Part shown: positions 25,636 through 34,436 of the stretch, in pieces | Layout of the letters: each line of letters opens with the position of its first letter | Position numbering within the stretch: position 1 is the stretch's first letter | From: Acetoanaerobium pronyense | GTDB lineage: Bacteria > Bacillota > Clostridia > Peptostreptococcales > Filifactoraceae | Length of the DNA: 64,000 nt | NCBI RefSeq assembly: GCF_017874355.1 | Contig: NZ_JAGGLI010000005.1 | Span: 1 to 64,000 of the forward strand | Direction of reading: 5' to 3' | The notes under the pieces: model-generated | The model's database searches: none | What the model saw: the letters and a program-made list of their open reading frames with translations, nothing else | What the model was told of the DNA's origin: nothing | Made by a program: the position numbers and the translations under genes

Positions 25636-26478
25636 TTAGCGTATGAAACCTTCGCCAAGAACTGAATGCACTACGTTTGCAGTTACAAAGGCAGCTGGGT
25701 CTATCTCTGCAACATATTTTTTAAGCTGAATAAATTCTCTTTTACTCATTACAGCTACAATTACTTTCTTAGGACTATTGGTATAAGCTCCTTCGGCATT
25801 ATATATGGTAGCTCCTCTTACTAGGTTTCCTATTATGTATTCTCTTACCTTTTCTGTGTTCGTAGTGACTATATTTACATTTATCTTTGTCTCGAGTCCT
25901 GCAATTATGTTGTCTATCATAAATCCATTTAAGATGACGCCTAATATTGCATACATACCAAGTCTAGGTCCGAATGTGATGGTAGCCAAAATAGTTACTA
26001 TAAAATCTACTATAAGAAGTGATTTTCCAATTTCAAGCTGAAAATATTTATTAAGTATCTTTGCTACTATGTCAGTTCCGCCGGTAGATGCATTTTGATA
26101 AAGTACCATGGCCATTCCAGTGCTGGATACAAGCATACCAAATACAAGATTAATGAAAATATCATCTGTAAAAGGCTCAGACATTGGAAATATAGCTTGA
26201 AAAAGCCAAATAGTTCCAGAAAGTCCTAAACTGGCATAAATACTCCTTGCACCAAACGCAGGTCCTAAAGTTAGAAATGCAATTATAAAGAGAATAGCAT
26301 TTATTGATAAGAGTAAGAAGCCTATTGAAAATATTGGGAAATTTGTGCTTATTACAAGAGCCAGCCCAGTAACCCCACCAGCTGCAAGGTTAGAGGGGAT
26401 TATAAAAAGAGTTAGGCCAAGAGCTACAATTATAAACCCTATAGTTATTATAAGATACTCTTTAATCACATTGTTCAA
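25636..26478 (-). CDS. YitT family membrane protein
   Basis: About 280 residues, five to six membrane segments (DUF161 repeats) followed by a cytoplasmic DUF2179 domain (last 80 residues, with RGATIYNAEGAYTNSPKKVI and VVHSVLGEGF). NASTGGTDIVAKI is the family landmark. Function unknown; a transport role is suspected for the family. TTG at 26487 is also in frame, but TTG 26478 is better placed after AAAGGA. Confidence 0.9.
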   Translation of the reverse strand: MNNVIKEYLIITIGFIIVALGLTLFIIPSNLAAGGVTGLALVISTNFPIFSIGFLLLSINAILFIIAFLTLGPAFGARSIYASLGLSGTIWLFQAIFPMSEPFTDDIFINLVFGMLVSSTGMAMVLYQNASTGGTDIVAKILNKYFQLEIGKSLLIVDFIVTILATITFGPRLGMYAILGVILNGFMIDNIIAGLETKINVNIVTTNTEKVREYIIGNLVRGATIYNAEGAYTNSPKKVIVAVMSKREFIQLKKYVAEIDPAAFVTANVVHSVLGEGFIR

Positions 26479-26714
26479 TAATATCAAATCCTTTCTTTAT
26501 ATGAAATCATAGATATCATATTACTACTATAAATAATTATTATCAAGTAAGAAATGCCCCATATGAAAAAGTCGAAATTGACTAAATATTAAATAAGTCT
26601 ATATTTATAATAGCTAGAGGTCTATAGATGCTTATTATGGGAAAAAAAGGGAATAATTAGACTATGAAGCAGTAGTATTTCTCTTATTAATTTAATGGGA
26701 AAAGGGGCGATCCC

Positions 26715-28400
26715 ATGTATATAAAAAAAGCTGATATTTTAAGTGGTGACACTTTTTTATTTGAAGCAGTATTTCAAGCAATGAAAGATGGAATAATAAT
26801 TACTGACAATAAATTTAAGATAATTTGGGGAAATCTTTCAGCTCAAAGAATTACTGGAATAAAAATAGATGATATGAAAGGAAAAAGTCCCAGAGATATA
26901 AAGACTGGATTACTTGATGAAGAGCTTTTCAAAGATATCTGGACTTCTCTTATGGTATACGAAAGATGGGAAGGGGAGATTTGGAGTAAACACAGAAACG
27001 GTAAGAAATATCCGGAAAAACTTACAATATTTACAGTGAAGGACAAAAGTGATAAGGAAATAGAAAGATATGTATTGATATTTGAAGACTTGACACTAAG
27101 GAAAAAAATCAGGCAAAGACTGAAAGTTTTTTCTCAAAGAGATTCCCTTACAGGACTTTGTAATAGGAATGGATTTGAAATAAACCTTCAGAAAAAACTT
27201 AGTGACTATAGAGGCGACTTTATCTTTGCTCTTATTTTAGTTGATATAGTGAATTTTAAGGAAATGAATGATTCCCTTGGACAAAATATCGGAGATGAGA
27301 TATTAAAAAAATGTGCAGTTATATTAAAAGAAAATTTTAAATCAGGATTTTTAATTGGCCGTTATGGCTCTGATGAATTTATAATTGCAACTCCAAGGCT
27401 TAAATATGAAAATAAAATATTTGAATTAACTAAAGAAATAAGAAAAAAATTAGAGGCTCCAATAAAAATAGATGATATAGAAGTTAATATTTTGGTAAGA
27501 CAAGGTGTAGCTTTTTATCCTTTAGATGGTATAGATGTTGATATCCTCATAAGGAATACCAATATTGCATCTTTTTACAGCAAGGAAATGCAAAATGCTC
27601 TTGTTTTTTATGATAAAAAGATGGAAGATGAAATGATAAAGAGTTTTTTTATAGCGAATAATATAAAAAGAGGAATAGATGAAGGTGAGTTTTATCTCAT
27701 GTACCAACCTATTTTTGATATAAATGGCAAAAAGCTTGCAGGTCTAGAAGCATTAGCTAGATGGCAAAATAAAGATATTGGGCTTATTAATCCTATGGAT
27801 TTTATTTCTATTGCAGAAAAAACAGGAAATATAAACCTTTTAGGAGACTTTATATTGAAAGAAGTGTCTAAGGACATAGTGAAATGGAAAGATGCGGGGA
27901 TTGATATACCAAAGGTAGCTATAAATATTTCCACAAAGCAACTTGAACATCAAGACTTTTGCTTTAATGCCCTTAGTATATTTGAATACTATGGTGTTAA
28001 TCTTTTTAAAATAGAATTTGAAATAACAGAGAGCATAATGATGGGAAACATAAAAATAATTCTTGAAAATATCAACTACTTAAATGGAGCAGGGATTTCG
28101 ATGTCTATTGATGACTTTGGAACAGGATACTCATCGCTAGGACAACTCAAAAATCTTCCAATAAAAAAAATAAAAATAGATAAGATATTCATAGATGACA
28201 TCCCCTATGATAGCAAAGGGGTGGAGATATGCAGATCGATACTTTCTATGGGGAGAATTTTAAAGCTTGATATCGTAGCAGAAGGAATAGAAACCAAAGA
28301 GCAGCTTGAAGCTATTAAAAGAATGGGCTGCATTTTAGGTCAAGGATATTATTATAGTAAGCCCCTTGAACCCCATGAAATACAAAACTCTTTTTTGTAA
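26715..28400 (+). CDS. PAS-GGDEF-EAL protein, probable c-di-GMP phosphodiesterase
   Basis: 561 residues, no membrane segment. PAS sensor (about 15-130), GGDEF domain (about 140-300) and EAL domain (about 310-560). The GGDEF signature reads GSDEF (RYGSDEF), so cyclase activity is doubtful and it may only bind GTP. The EAL domain is intact: GLEALARW, EFEITES, IDDFGTGYSSL, KIDKIFIDD, VAEGIET. Net activity is likely hydrolysis of c-di-GMP. AAAGGGG precedes the ATG. Confidence 0.9.
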   Translation: MYIKKADILSGDTFLFEAVFQAMKDGIIITDNKFKIIWGNLSAQRITGIKIDDMKGKSPRDIKTGLLDEELFKDIWTSLMVYERWEGEIWSKHRNGKKYPEKLTIFTVKDKSDKEIERYVLIFEDLTLRKKIRQRLKVFSQRDSLTGLCNRNGFEINLQKKLSDYRGDFIFALILVDIVNFKEMNDSLGQNIGDEILKKCAVILKENFKSGFLIGRYGSDEFIIATPRLKYENKIFELTKEIRKKLEAPIKIDDIEVNILVRQGVAFYPLDGIDVDILIRNTNIASFYSKEMQNALVFYDKKMEDEMIKSFFIANNIKRGIDEGEFYLMYQPIFDINGKKLAGLEALARWQNKDIGLINPMDFISIAEKTGNINLLGDFILKEVSKDIVKWKDAGIDIPKVAINISTKQLEHQDFCFNALSIFEYYGVNLFKIEFEITESIMMGNIKIILENINYLNGAGISMSIDDFGTGYSSLGQLKNLPIKKIKIDKIFIDDIPYDSKGVEICRSILSMGRILKLDIVAEGIETKEQLEAIKRMGCILGQGYYYSKPLEPHEIQNSFL

Positions 28401-28500
28401 ACACTTTTAATCAATAATTATAACGGCAAAGTCTTTTATAATGTTATAATATAATAGATAGTAATTGAATTTTGATATAGTTTTGATGGAGGAATTTATT

Positions 28501-28920
28501 TTGAAAATAATAACAAAAGGAGATAAAATTCTTATATTTTTAATCCTTATAATTAATACTCTTCCCTTGTTGATTCCAGTAATTGCTCAAAGTGACAATG
28601 GACAGAAGGAAATAGTTGTAAATGTAGATGGCAAAGAAGTTAGCAGATTTCCTATGGAGACGAGTGAGACTTCGTATTTTATAGACTTTGAATTTTCTCA
28701 TGAATCTCAAACTTATGAAGGGAAGCTAGAAGTTCTTGATTCTAAAGTAAGGCTTCACAGGCTTCCGAAAGAAATTACCCCTCAGGCAATACACTCGGAT
28801 ATGGGGTGGATAAGCAGGCCAAACCAAATGATAGTTGCCCTACCTGTAAAGCTGGTTATTACTGTAGAAGGAATGGACGAAAAAGACTCAGATGAAGATA
28901 TAGACATAATATCATATTAA
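28501..28920 (+). CDS. NusG domain II-like membrane-anchored protein
   Basis: About 139 residues from TTG 28501 behind GGAGG (ATG 28465 is upstream of that site). One N-terminal membrane segment (about 9-30), then a NusG-II-type beta domain: KEIVVNVDGKEVSRFPM start and GWISRPNQMIVALPVKLVITVEG end. The usual Cys residues of the family are absent. Function unknown. The next gene, a receptor-type GGDEF-EAL protein, begins 31 bases later. Confidence 0.75.
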   Translation: MKIITKGDKILIFLILIINTLPLLIPVIAQSDNGQKEIVVNVDGKEVSRFPMETSETSYFIDFEFSHESQTYEGKLEVLDSKVRLHRLPKEITPQAIHSDMGWISRPNQMIVALPVKLVITVEGMDEKDSDEDIDIISY

Positions 28921-28951
28921 GAATCTTTAAATCCGAAAGGAAATACTATAG

Positions 28952-31459
28952 ATGGCAAACAGTAGACATAGAACATATACAATAATAATAGTAGGTATTA
29001 TAATAGCAACATTTACTCTTATTAATCCTATGATATCATCCTCTGCCCAAACAGATGAGAAAAATGTTTTGATTTTAAATTCTTATCATAGAGGTTTTTT
29101 GTGGACTGACCAAACGGTTGATGCCATCACTGAAAAATTCAACCAAAATGAGGCTTATAGTACATCTTTGTTCATAGAATATATGGACTGGAAAAACTAT
29201 CCGACACAGGCAAATTTAGACCTTTTAAAACAAACCTTAAAATACAGATATGAGAGACAAGAAATTGATATAATAATTGCTACAGATGATGCAGCTCTTG
29301 AATTTGCAGTGACAAATACAAAGGATATATTTAACGATGCACCGATTATATTTACTGGAGTAAGTACAGGGAATTATCACAGTCTAACTCAGGATTTTGA
29401 AAATGTGACTGGGGTAGTTGAGGAAGCAGAAATAGAGGAAACTCTAAAACTTGCTATGGCAATAAATGAGGATATAAAGCTGGTATATGTGCTACATGAC
29501 TATACTGAAAGTGGAATAGCCATGGGAAAATCAGTAGCTCAATCTATAAAAAACAGCAGACTTTCTGCTCATTCAATATCTTTTGCTCCAATGTCAGTAG
29601 AGAGGATACTTGAAGAGGTAAAAAGCCTTCCTCAAAACAGTATGATTCTAATAACTACATTTCATAGAGACTCCAGAGGAACAATCATAGATAATCCCCT
29701 TATAACAAGTATGATAAGTGAGATAGCTCCTGTACCTGTATTTTCTCTTTATGAGATGAGCCTTGGACATGGAGCTATAGGAGGAAAGGTTATCTCTGGA
29801 ACCTTTCAAGGAGAAACTGCCGCAGAATTAGCCATGAGGGTTTTAGATGGAGAGGATATTAGGGAAATTGATGTTTTTAAAAACGGTACGACAAAGCTTG
29901 TTGTAGATTACGACGAATTATCTAAATTTGGTTTTCCGTTAAATAAAATTCCCAAAGATGCTACTATCTTTAATAAACCACTTTCTATTATGGACGAATA
30001 CAAGGATATTGTTTACATAGGAATATCTGCAATAACATTTCTGAGTATATTTCTGATAGTGCTTTCGGTTGCTTTAAACAGACTAATGACAGCAAAGAAA
30101 AAACTTCAAGAAAACAATATAGAACTAAATGCTCTTTACAACCAAATATCTGCATCTGAAGAAGAATTAAAACAAATGGCATATCATGATAATCTCACAG
30201 GACTTCCAAATAGAGAGTCTCTAAAGGAAGATATAGAAAATCATCATAGATATACTCCAGACAACCAAGGTATATTTATGGTTATAGATATTGATGATTT
30301 CAAATATATAAACGATACAATGGGACATACCTTTGGTGATAAAATGCTTATTGATATAGCAAAAAAACTAAGGCAAAATCTCAAAGATGAGTTGAAGCTA
30401 TATAGAGTTGGAGGAGATGAATATATAGTATGGTGTTCTAGTGACTTAGAATCTGCAGAGGGACTTGCCCAGGAGATATCAAGATATTTCAGTGAGGCAA
30501 CCCATGTAGGCGATAGCATACTTCAGGTAGATGTAAGTATGGGTATATCAATATATCCTCAGGATGGTAGTGACTCAGATTCTCTGATGAAAAATGCAGA
30601 TATAGCAATGTACGAAGCTAAAAGACTAGGTAAAGGAAGATACATTTTCTATAATGATGATATGAAAAGTACAATTGTTGAAAGAGCTGAAATAGAACAA
30701 AAACTTAGAACTGCACTTGAGAATAACGAATTCGAGTTATACTTTCAGCCACAATTTGATATATTAAAAAATGAAATATGGGGAGTAGAGGCTTTGATAA
30801 GATGGAAAAGTCCAACTCTTGGAACAGTATCTCCAGATAAATTTATAAAGATAGCGGAAGATAGCCAAAAGATAGTAGCAATAGGAAAATGGGTATTTGA
30901 AGAATCATGTAGATTTGCAAAAAAACTTTATATGATGGGGTATTATAAGCATACCGTTGCTGTAAATATATCTGTGATTCAGCTAATGCAGGAAGATTTT
31001 AATGACTTTATACTAGATACAATCAAAAAATATGACTTATCTTGTAAGACTATAGAAATAGAAATAACGGAATCAGTTCTTATGAAATCTATTGATGATG
31101 TTTATGAAAAACTAAGCATACTTAAAGATATTGGAATTAGAATTGCTCTAGACGATTTTGGGACTGGGTATTCATCACTTAGTTATTTGAAGGCTTTACC
31201 AATTACTACCCTAAAAATAGACAAAAGTTTTATTAGGGATATGGAAAATGATTTAATGACAGAAAATCTAACATCTTCTATAATAAGCTTAGCCCATCAG
31301 CTCAACCTTGAAGTTGTGGCAGAAGGGGTAGAGAACTTAGGGCAGTTTGAAAGAATTAAAAAATATAAAGGAAACAGGATTCAGGGCTATTATTTTGCTA
31401 AGCCTATGCCTGAAGAAGATATCATACCTTTTATTGATAAGATATCTGGAAGAATTTAA
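28952..31459 (+). CDS. ABC-type substrate-binding receptor fused to GGDEF-EAL
   Basis: 835 residues. Signal anchor (about 8-30), an extracytoplasmic periplasmic-binding-like domain (about 38-335; NVLILNSYHRG, IATDDAALEFA, APIIFTGVS, family PF04392-like), a membrane segment (about 352-375), a short coiled coil, GGDEF (about 405-565) and EAL (about 575-825). GGDEF reads GGDEY, a permitted variant; EAL (GVEALIRWK, DDFGTGYSSL, VAEGVE) is intact. The protein should sense an extracellular small molecule and adjust c-di-GMP. CvfB gene follows 12 bases later. Confidence 0.9.
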   Translation: MANSRHRTYTIIIVGIIIATFTLINPMISSSAQTDEKNVLILNSYHRGFLWTDQTVDAITEKFNQNEAYSTSLFIEYMDWKNYPTQANLDLLKQTLKYRYERQEIDIIIATDDAALEFAVTNTKDIFNDAPIIFTGVSTGNYHSLTQDFENVTGVVEEAEIEETLKLAMAINEDIKLVYVLHDYTESGIAMGKSVAQSIKNSRLSAHSISFAPMSVERILEEVKSLPQNSMILITTFHRDSRGTIIDNPLITSMISEIAPVPVFSLYEMSLGHGAIGGKVISGTFQGETAAELAMRVLDGEDIREIDVFKNGTTKLVVDYDELSKFGFPLNKIPKDATIFNKPLSIMDEYKDIVYIGISAITFLSIFLIVLSVALNRLMTAKKKLQENNIELNALYNQISASEEELKQMAYHDNLTGLPNRESLKEDIENHHRYTPDNQGIFMVIDIDDFKYINDTMGHTFGDKMLIDIAKKLRQNLKDELKLYRVGGDEYIVWCSSDLESAEGLAQEISRYFSEATHVGDSILQVDVSMGISIYPQDGSDSDSLMKNADIAMYEAKRLGKGRYIFYNDDMKSTIVERAEIEQKLRTALENNEFELYFQPQFDILKNEIWGVEALIRWKSPTLGTVSPDKFIKIAEDSQKIVAIGKWVFEESCRFAKKLYMMGYYKHTVAVNISVIQLMQEDFNDFILDTIKKYDLSCKTIEIEITESVLMKSIDDVYEKLSILKDIGIRIALDDFGTGYSSLSYLKALPITTLKIDKSFIRDMENDLMTENLTSSIISLAHQLNLEVVAEGVENLGQFERIKKYKGNRIQGYYFAKPMPEEDIIPFIDKISGRI

Positions 31460-31471
31460 AGGGAGGTTTAA

Positions 31472-32305
31472 ATGATAGAATTAGGTAAGTTTCAAAAGCT
31501 CAAGGTGCTTAGGTTCGTTTCTATAGGAGCATATCTAGGTACTGGAGAAAAAGGGGAAGAGGTTCTTCTTCCTAAAAAGCAGGTTCCAGAAGATATTTCA
31601 CTAGGAGAGGATATAGAGGTATTTATATACAGGGATTCTCAAGATAGACTTGTTGCAACTACGAGAACACCAAAACTATCTGTGGGTGAGGTTGCACCCC
31701 TTAAGGTCATTGAAATCACTGATATAGGAGCTTTCCTTGATTGGGGACTAGAAAAGGATTTATTACTGCCTTTTAAAGAGCAAACTGTAAAGGTAGAAGA
31801 AGGAAATGAATATATAGTAGGCTTATATGTTGATAAAAGTGACAGGCTATGTGCTACTATGGATACTTATTCTGTACTATCCTCCGACTCGCCCTACAAA
31901 GTAGGAGATATGATAGAAGGAATGATATATAGCATAAAAAAAGATGTAGGAATATTTGTGGCAGTTGATGGAAAATATCATGGGATGATACCAATTAGCG
32001 AATCCATGAGACTCTATAGCAGAGGAGAATGGATTAAGGCGAGAGTAATTCATATAGACGAAGAAGGAAAGCTAAGGCTTAGTTTTAGACTTAATGTTGT
32101 AGATCAGATGGATAAAGATTCCTATACAATTCTAAAAGAAATTGAAAAACAAGGCGGGACTTTATTTATAACTGACAAATCAGATCCAGAAGAAATAAAA
32201 AAGCAACTAAGTATGAGTAAAAAAGCTTTTAAAAGAGGCGTAGGACGTCTTTTGAAGGATGGAAAAATTGAAATAACAGAAGATTATATAAAACTAACTA
32301 AATAG
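31472..32305 (+). CDS. CvfB/YitL family S1-domain RNA-binding protein
   Basis: 277 residues made of repeated S1-like beta barrels and a C-terminal winged helix: FVSIGAYLGTGEKGEEVLLPKK, EITDIGAFLDWGLEKDLLLPF and VGIFVAVDGKYHGMIPISES are successive S1 units, and MSKKAFKRGVGRLLKDGKI is the winged-helix signature. In Staphylococcus CvfB affects virulence regulation; the molecular role is RNA binding. GGGAGG before ATG. Confidence 0.9.
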   Translation: MIELGKFQKLKVLRFVSIGAYLGTGEKGEEVLLPKKQVPEDISLGEDIEVFIYRDSQDRLVATTRTPKLSVGEVAPLKVIEITDIGAFLDWGLEKDLLLPFKEQTVKVEEGNEYIVGLYVDKSDRLCATMDTYSVLSSDSPYKVGDMIEGMIYSIKKDVGIFVAVDGKYHGMIPISESMRLYSRGEWIKARVIHIDEEGKLRLSFRLNVVDQMDKDSYTILKEIEKQGGTLFITDKSDPEEIKKQLSMSKKAFKRGVGRLLKDGKIEITEDYIKLTK

Positions 32306-32322
32306 AGAATATAAAATAATTG

Positions 32323-32377
32323 AACCCCCTACTAATGGGTATATTAGATTAATATACTTGAATAAGGGGGTTTTTTT
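32323..32377 (+). terminator. Terminator overlapping the start of the CBS gene
   Basis: Outer stem AACCCCCTA (32323-32331) with AAGGGGGTT (32364-32372), inner stem GTATATTA / TAATATAC (32339-32346, 32350-32357), then seven T (32371-32377) directly before the ATG at 32378. The only visible ribosome binding site of the CBS gene, AAGGGGG, is in the 3' arm. Confidence 0.75.
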
Positions 32378-32830
32378 ATGAAAGCAAAAGATATAATGAC
32401 TAAAAATGTTATTACTGTAAAACCTGATGATACAGTTGAAAAGGTAGTAAAGCTTTTAATGGAATATAATATAACTGGACTTCCGGTTGTAGATGAAAAT
32501 AATCATGTCCTTGGAATAATTACAGAGGGAGACCTTATTTATAGAAGTAATGAGCTTAAAATGCCTAGATATCTTGCAATCTTGGATAGTTATATATTCT
32601 TCGAAAATCCAAACAATCTAGAAAAGCAAATCAAAAAAATGATTGGGTATGTGGTAAAAGATGTAATGACTGAAAAAGTTATAGCTGCTGATATTGATGA
32701 CACTATTGAAGAACTTTCTAAATTAATGACCAATAATAAGGTTAATAGACTTCCGATTTTAGAAAACGGAGTTTTAGTTGGAATAGTGAGCAGAAGAGAT
32801 ATAATAAAAAGCTACAGCATAAGAGAATAA
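32378..32830 (+). CDS. CBS-domain pair protein
   Basis: 150 residues, two CBS motifs in tandem (about 5-60 and 85-145): KDIMTKNVITV...GLPVVDENNHVLGIITEGDLIYR and KDVMTEKVIAA...NRLPILENGVLVGIVSRRDI. Such proteins bind adenine nucleotides and act as energy sensors; no fused effector domain is present. Its ribosome binding site lies inside a terminator-like hairpin, so expression may be regulated at that point. Confidence 0.9.
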   Translation: MKAKDIMTKNVITVKPDDTVEKVVKLLMEYNITGLPVVDENNHVLGIITEGDLIYRSNELKMPRYLAILDSYIFFENPNNLEKQIKKMIGYVVKDVMTEKVIAADIDDTIEELSKLMTNNKVNRLPILENGVLVGIVSRRDIIKSYSIRE

Positions 32831-32993
32831 AACATGGAAAGGCCTTAAAACTTAGTGAAACAATAAAATATTTACTAAAAATTTAGTAACTAAATTTAGA
32901 TTTATAGTATTGATCTATATAGTTTTATTTAGAAATTAAAGATAGAAATATGGTAAAGAGAAAATGGAACCTAAAAATTTTTTTATTTAAATT

Positions 32994-33042
32994 AATACCC
33001 ATATAATAATAAATTTTTATTGTTGTATGGGTATTTTATTTT
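32994..33042 (+). terminator. Terminator-like stem-loop in the mglB upstream gap
   Basis: AATACCCATATAATAAT (32994-33010) pairs with ATTGTTGTATGGGTATT (33019-33035), then TTTATTTT. The T-run is imperfect. Confidence 0.55.
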
Positions 33043-33202
33043 GAATAAAAGAGCTTTAAATATAGATTTATCAATATAAAAAAGAACAAATAAAATTAAG
33101 AAAGAAAAAAAATTAGGTAAGTTATTTTTTATTAAATTTCAGAAAGTATTTATCGTAGAAGAAAATATTTTTAGAAAATTCTTTTAATATAGGTTTCGGT
33201 TA

Positions 33203-33255
33203 TTGACAAGGGGGTAAATATTTAGTAAATTTTAGGTAGAGCTGAAAACGTTTTC
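33203..33255 (+). promoter_or_regulatory. mglB promoter with LacI-type operator
   Basis: TTGACA (33203-33208), 17-base spacer, TAAATT (33226-33231); start of transcription near 33238. GAAAACGTTTTC (33244-33255) is a perfect 12-base palindrome of the LacI/GalR/CcpA type placed just downstream of the start point, where a bound repressor would block initiation or elongation. The LacI-family gene at 37071 is the obvious candidate to bind it; CcpA is the alternative. Confidence 0.75.
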
Positions 33256-33302
33256 GAATTTAGCTCATTTAAAATATTTTAAAAATAAAGGGGGAAATTT
33301 TT

Positions 33303-34361
33303 GTGAAAAAGTTTCTAGCAATGTTGATGGGACTTATGTTAGTGTTTTCGCTAACAGCTTGTAATTCACCTGAGCCAGCTCCAGCTCCAGAAGGAGAAGA
33401 AGGGGCAGAAACATCTGATGAAATGCCTATGATTGGTGTTACAATCTACAGATTCGATGATAACTTTATGTCGTTTGTTCGTAGAGCAATTGAAACAAAA
33501 GCTAGTGGAAATGCGGAGCTTATACTTAATGATTCACAAAACAATCAAGCTACTCAAAATGAGCAGGTTGACCTTATGATTTCAAGGGGAGTTAACGCTC
33601 TTGCAATTAATCTTGTTGATCCTCAAGCAGCTGCTAGTATAATATCTAAGGCACAGGCTGCTAATCTTCCAGTTATTTTCTTTAATAAAGAACCAAATTT
33701 TGCGGACCTAAATAGTTATGATCAGGCGTGGTATGTTGGTACTACATCTTCCGAATCTGGAATAATGCAAGGACAGCTTGCTGCAGATGCATGGAAAGCA
33801 AACCCTGAATGGGATAAAAATGGAGATGGAAAAATCCAATATGTACTTTTAAAGGGCGAACCAGGACATCCTGATGCAGAAGCTAGAACACAATATGTTA
33901 TTGAAGAGTTAATTTCTCAAGGGATAGAAGTTGAGGAACTAGAGCTTCAAACTGGTATGTGGGACTCTATAAAAGGTAAAGAGCTTATGGATGCATGGCT
34001 TGCTAAACATGGCGACAACATTGAATTCGTAATAGCAAACAACGATGCAATGGCTCTTGGAGCGATACAGTCTCTTAGAGCAGAAGGTTACTTTACTGGA
34101 GACAAGTATATGCCGGTTGTTGGTGTTGATGCAATACCAGATGCACTTGAGCAAATAAAAGAAGGTATAATGCTTGGTACAGTTCTAAATGATGCGAAAA
34201 ATCAAGGTGCGGCTACTTTTGATTTAGCATTGAATGCTGCAAAAGGACTTGATCCACTTACAGATACAGACTGGACTTTAGATGAAAATAAAGCGGTTCG
34301 TGTACCTTACGTGCCAATAACTCTTGACAATATTGAAGTAGCTGAAGAAGCATATAACTAA
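33303..34361 (+). CDS. mglB: Galactose/glucose-type ABC transporter substrate-binding lipoprotein
   Basis: 352 residues. Lipobox LTAC (Cys at residue 20), a Pro/Glu linker, then a type I periplasmic-binding fold. Close agreement with MglB: IGVTIYRFDDNFMS, the Ca-binding loop DKNGDGKIQYV, LKGEPGHPDAEART, MWDSIKGKELMDAWL, VIANNDAMALGA, GVDAIPDAL and GTVLNDAKNQG, which include sugar-contact Asp/Asn/Arg residues. Galactose or glucose is the likely ligand. GTG start after AAGGGGG. Confidence 0.93.
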   Translation: MKKFLAMLMGLMLVFSLTACNSPEPAPAPEGEEGAETSDEMPMIGVTIYRFDDNFMSFVRRAIETKASGNAELILNDSQNNQATQNEQVDLMISRGVNALAINLVDPQAAASIISKAQAANLPVIFFNKEPNFADLNSYDQAWYVGTTSSESGIMQGQLAADAWKANPEWDKNGDGKIQYVLLKGEPGHPDAEARTQYVIEELISQGIEVEELELQTGMWDSIKGKELMDAWLAKHGDNIEFVIANNDAMALGAIQSLRAEGYFTGDKYMPVVGVDAIPDALEQIKEGIMLGTVLNDAKNQGAATFDLALNAAKGLDPLTDTDWTLDENKAVRVPYVPITLDNIEVAEEAYN

Positions 34362-34371
34362 ATCAAATATC

Positions 34372-34401
34372 AAACAAGGGTGCATATATGCATCCTTGTT
34401 T
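34372..34401 (+). other. Stable intergenic stem-loop between mglB and mglA
   Basis: 13-base stem AAACAAGGGTGCA / TGCATCCTTGTTT with a 4-base loop and one G-U pair. There is no proper T-run after it. Placed after a binding-protein gene, such hairpins usually protect the upstream mRNA and let the binding protein be made in excess over the ATPase and permease. Confidence 0.7.
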
Positions 34402-34436
34402 GTATAACAACTGGAATTTGAAATGGGGTGAGACCT

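Larger units (their letters stand above)
32831..33302. other. 472-base gene-free region before mglB
   Basis: No convincing reading frame. It contains an 18-base palindrome TTACTAAA-AA-TTTAGTAA (32872-32889), a 17-base stem-loop with two G-U pairs (32994-33010 with 33019-33035) followed by T-rich sequence, and the mglB promoter and operator (33203-33255). The stem-loop is about 160 bases beyond the CBS stop; it could be a late terminator or the end of a small RNA. Confidence 0.6.

Noticed and set aside
28400-28500. c-di-GMP riboswitch near the GGDEF-EAL genes
   Set aside because: AACGGCAAAG near 28422 looked suggestive, but the GEMM core sequences and paired stems are absent.
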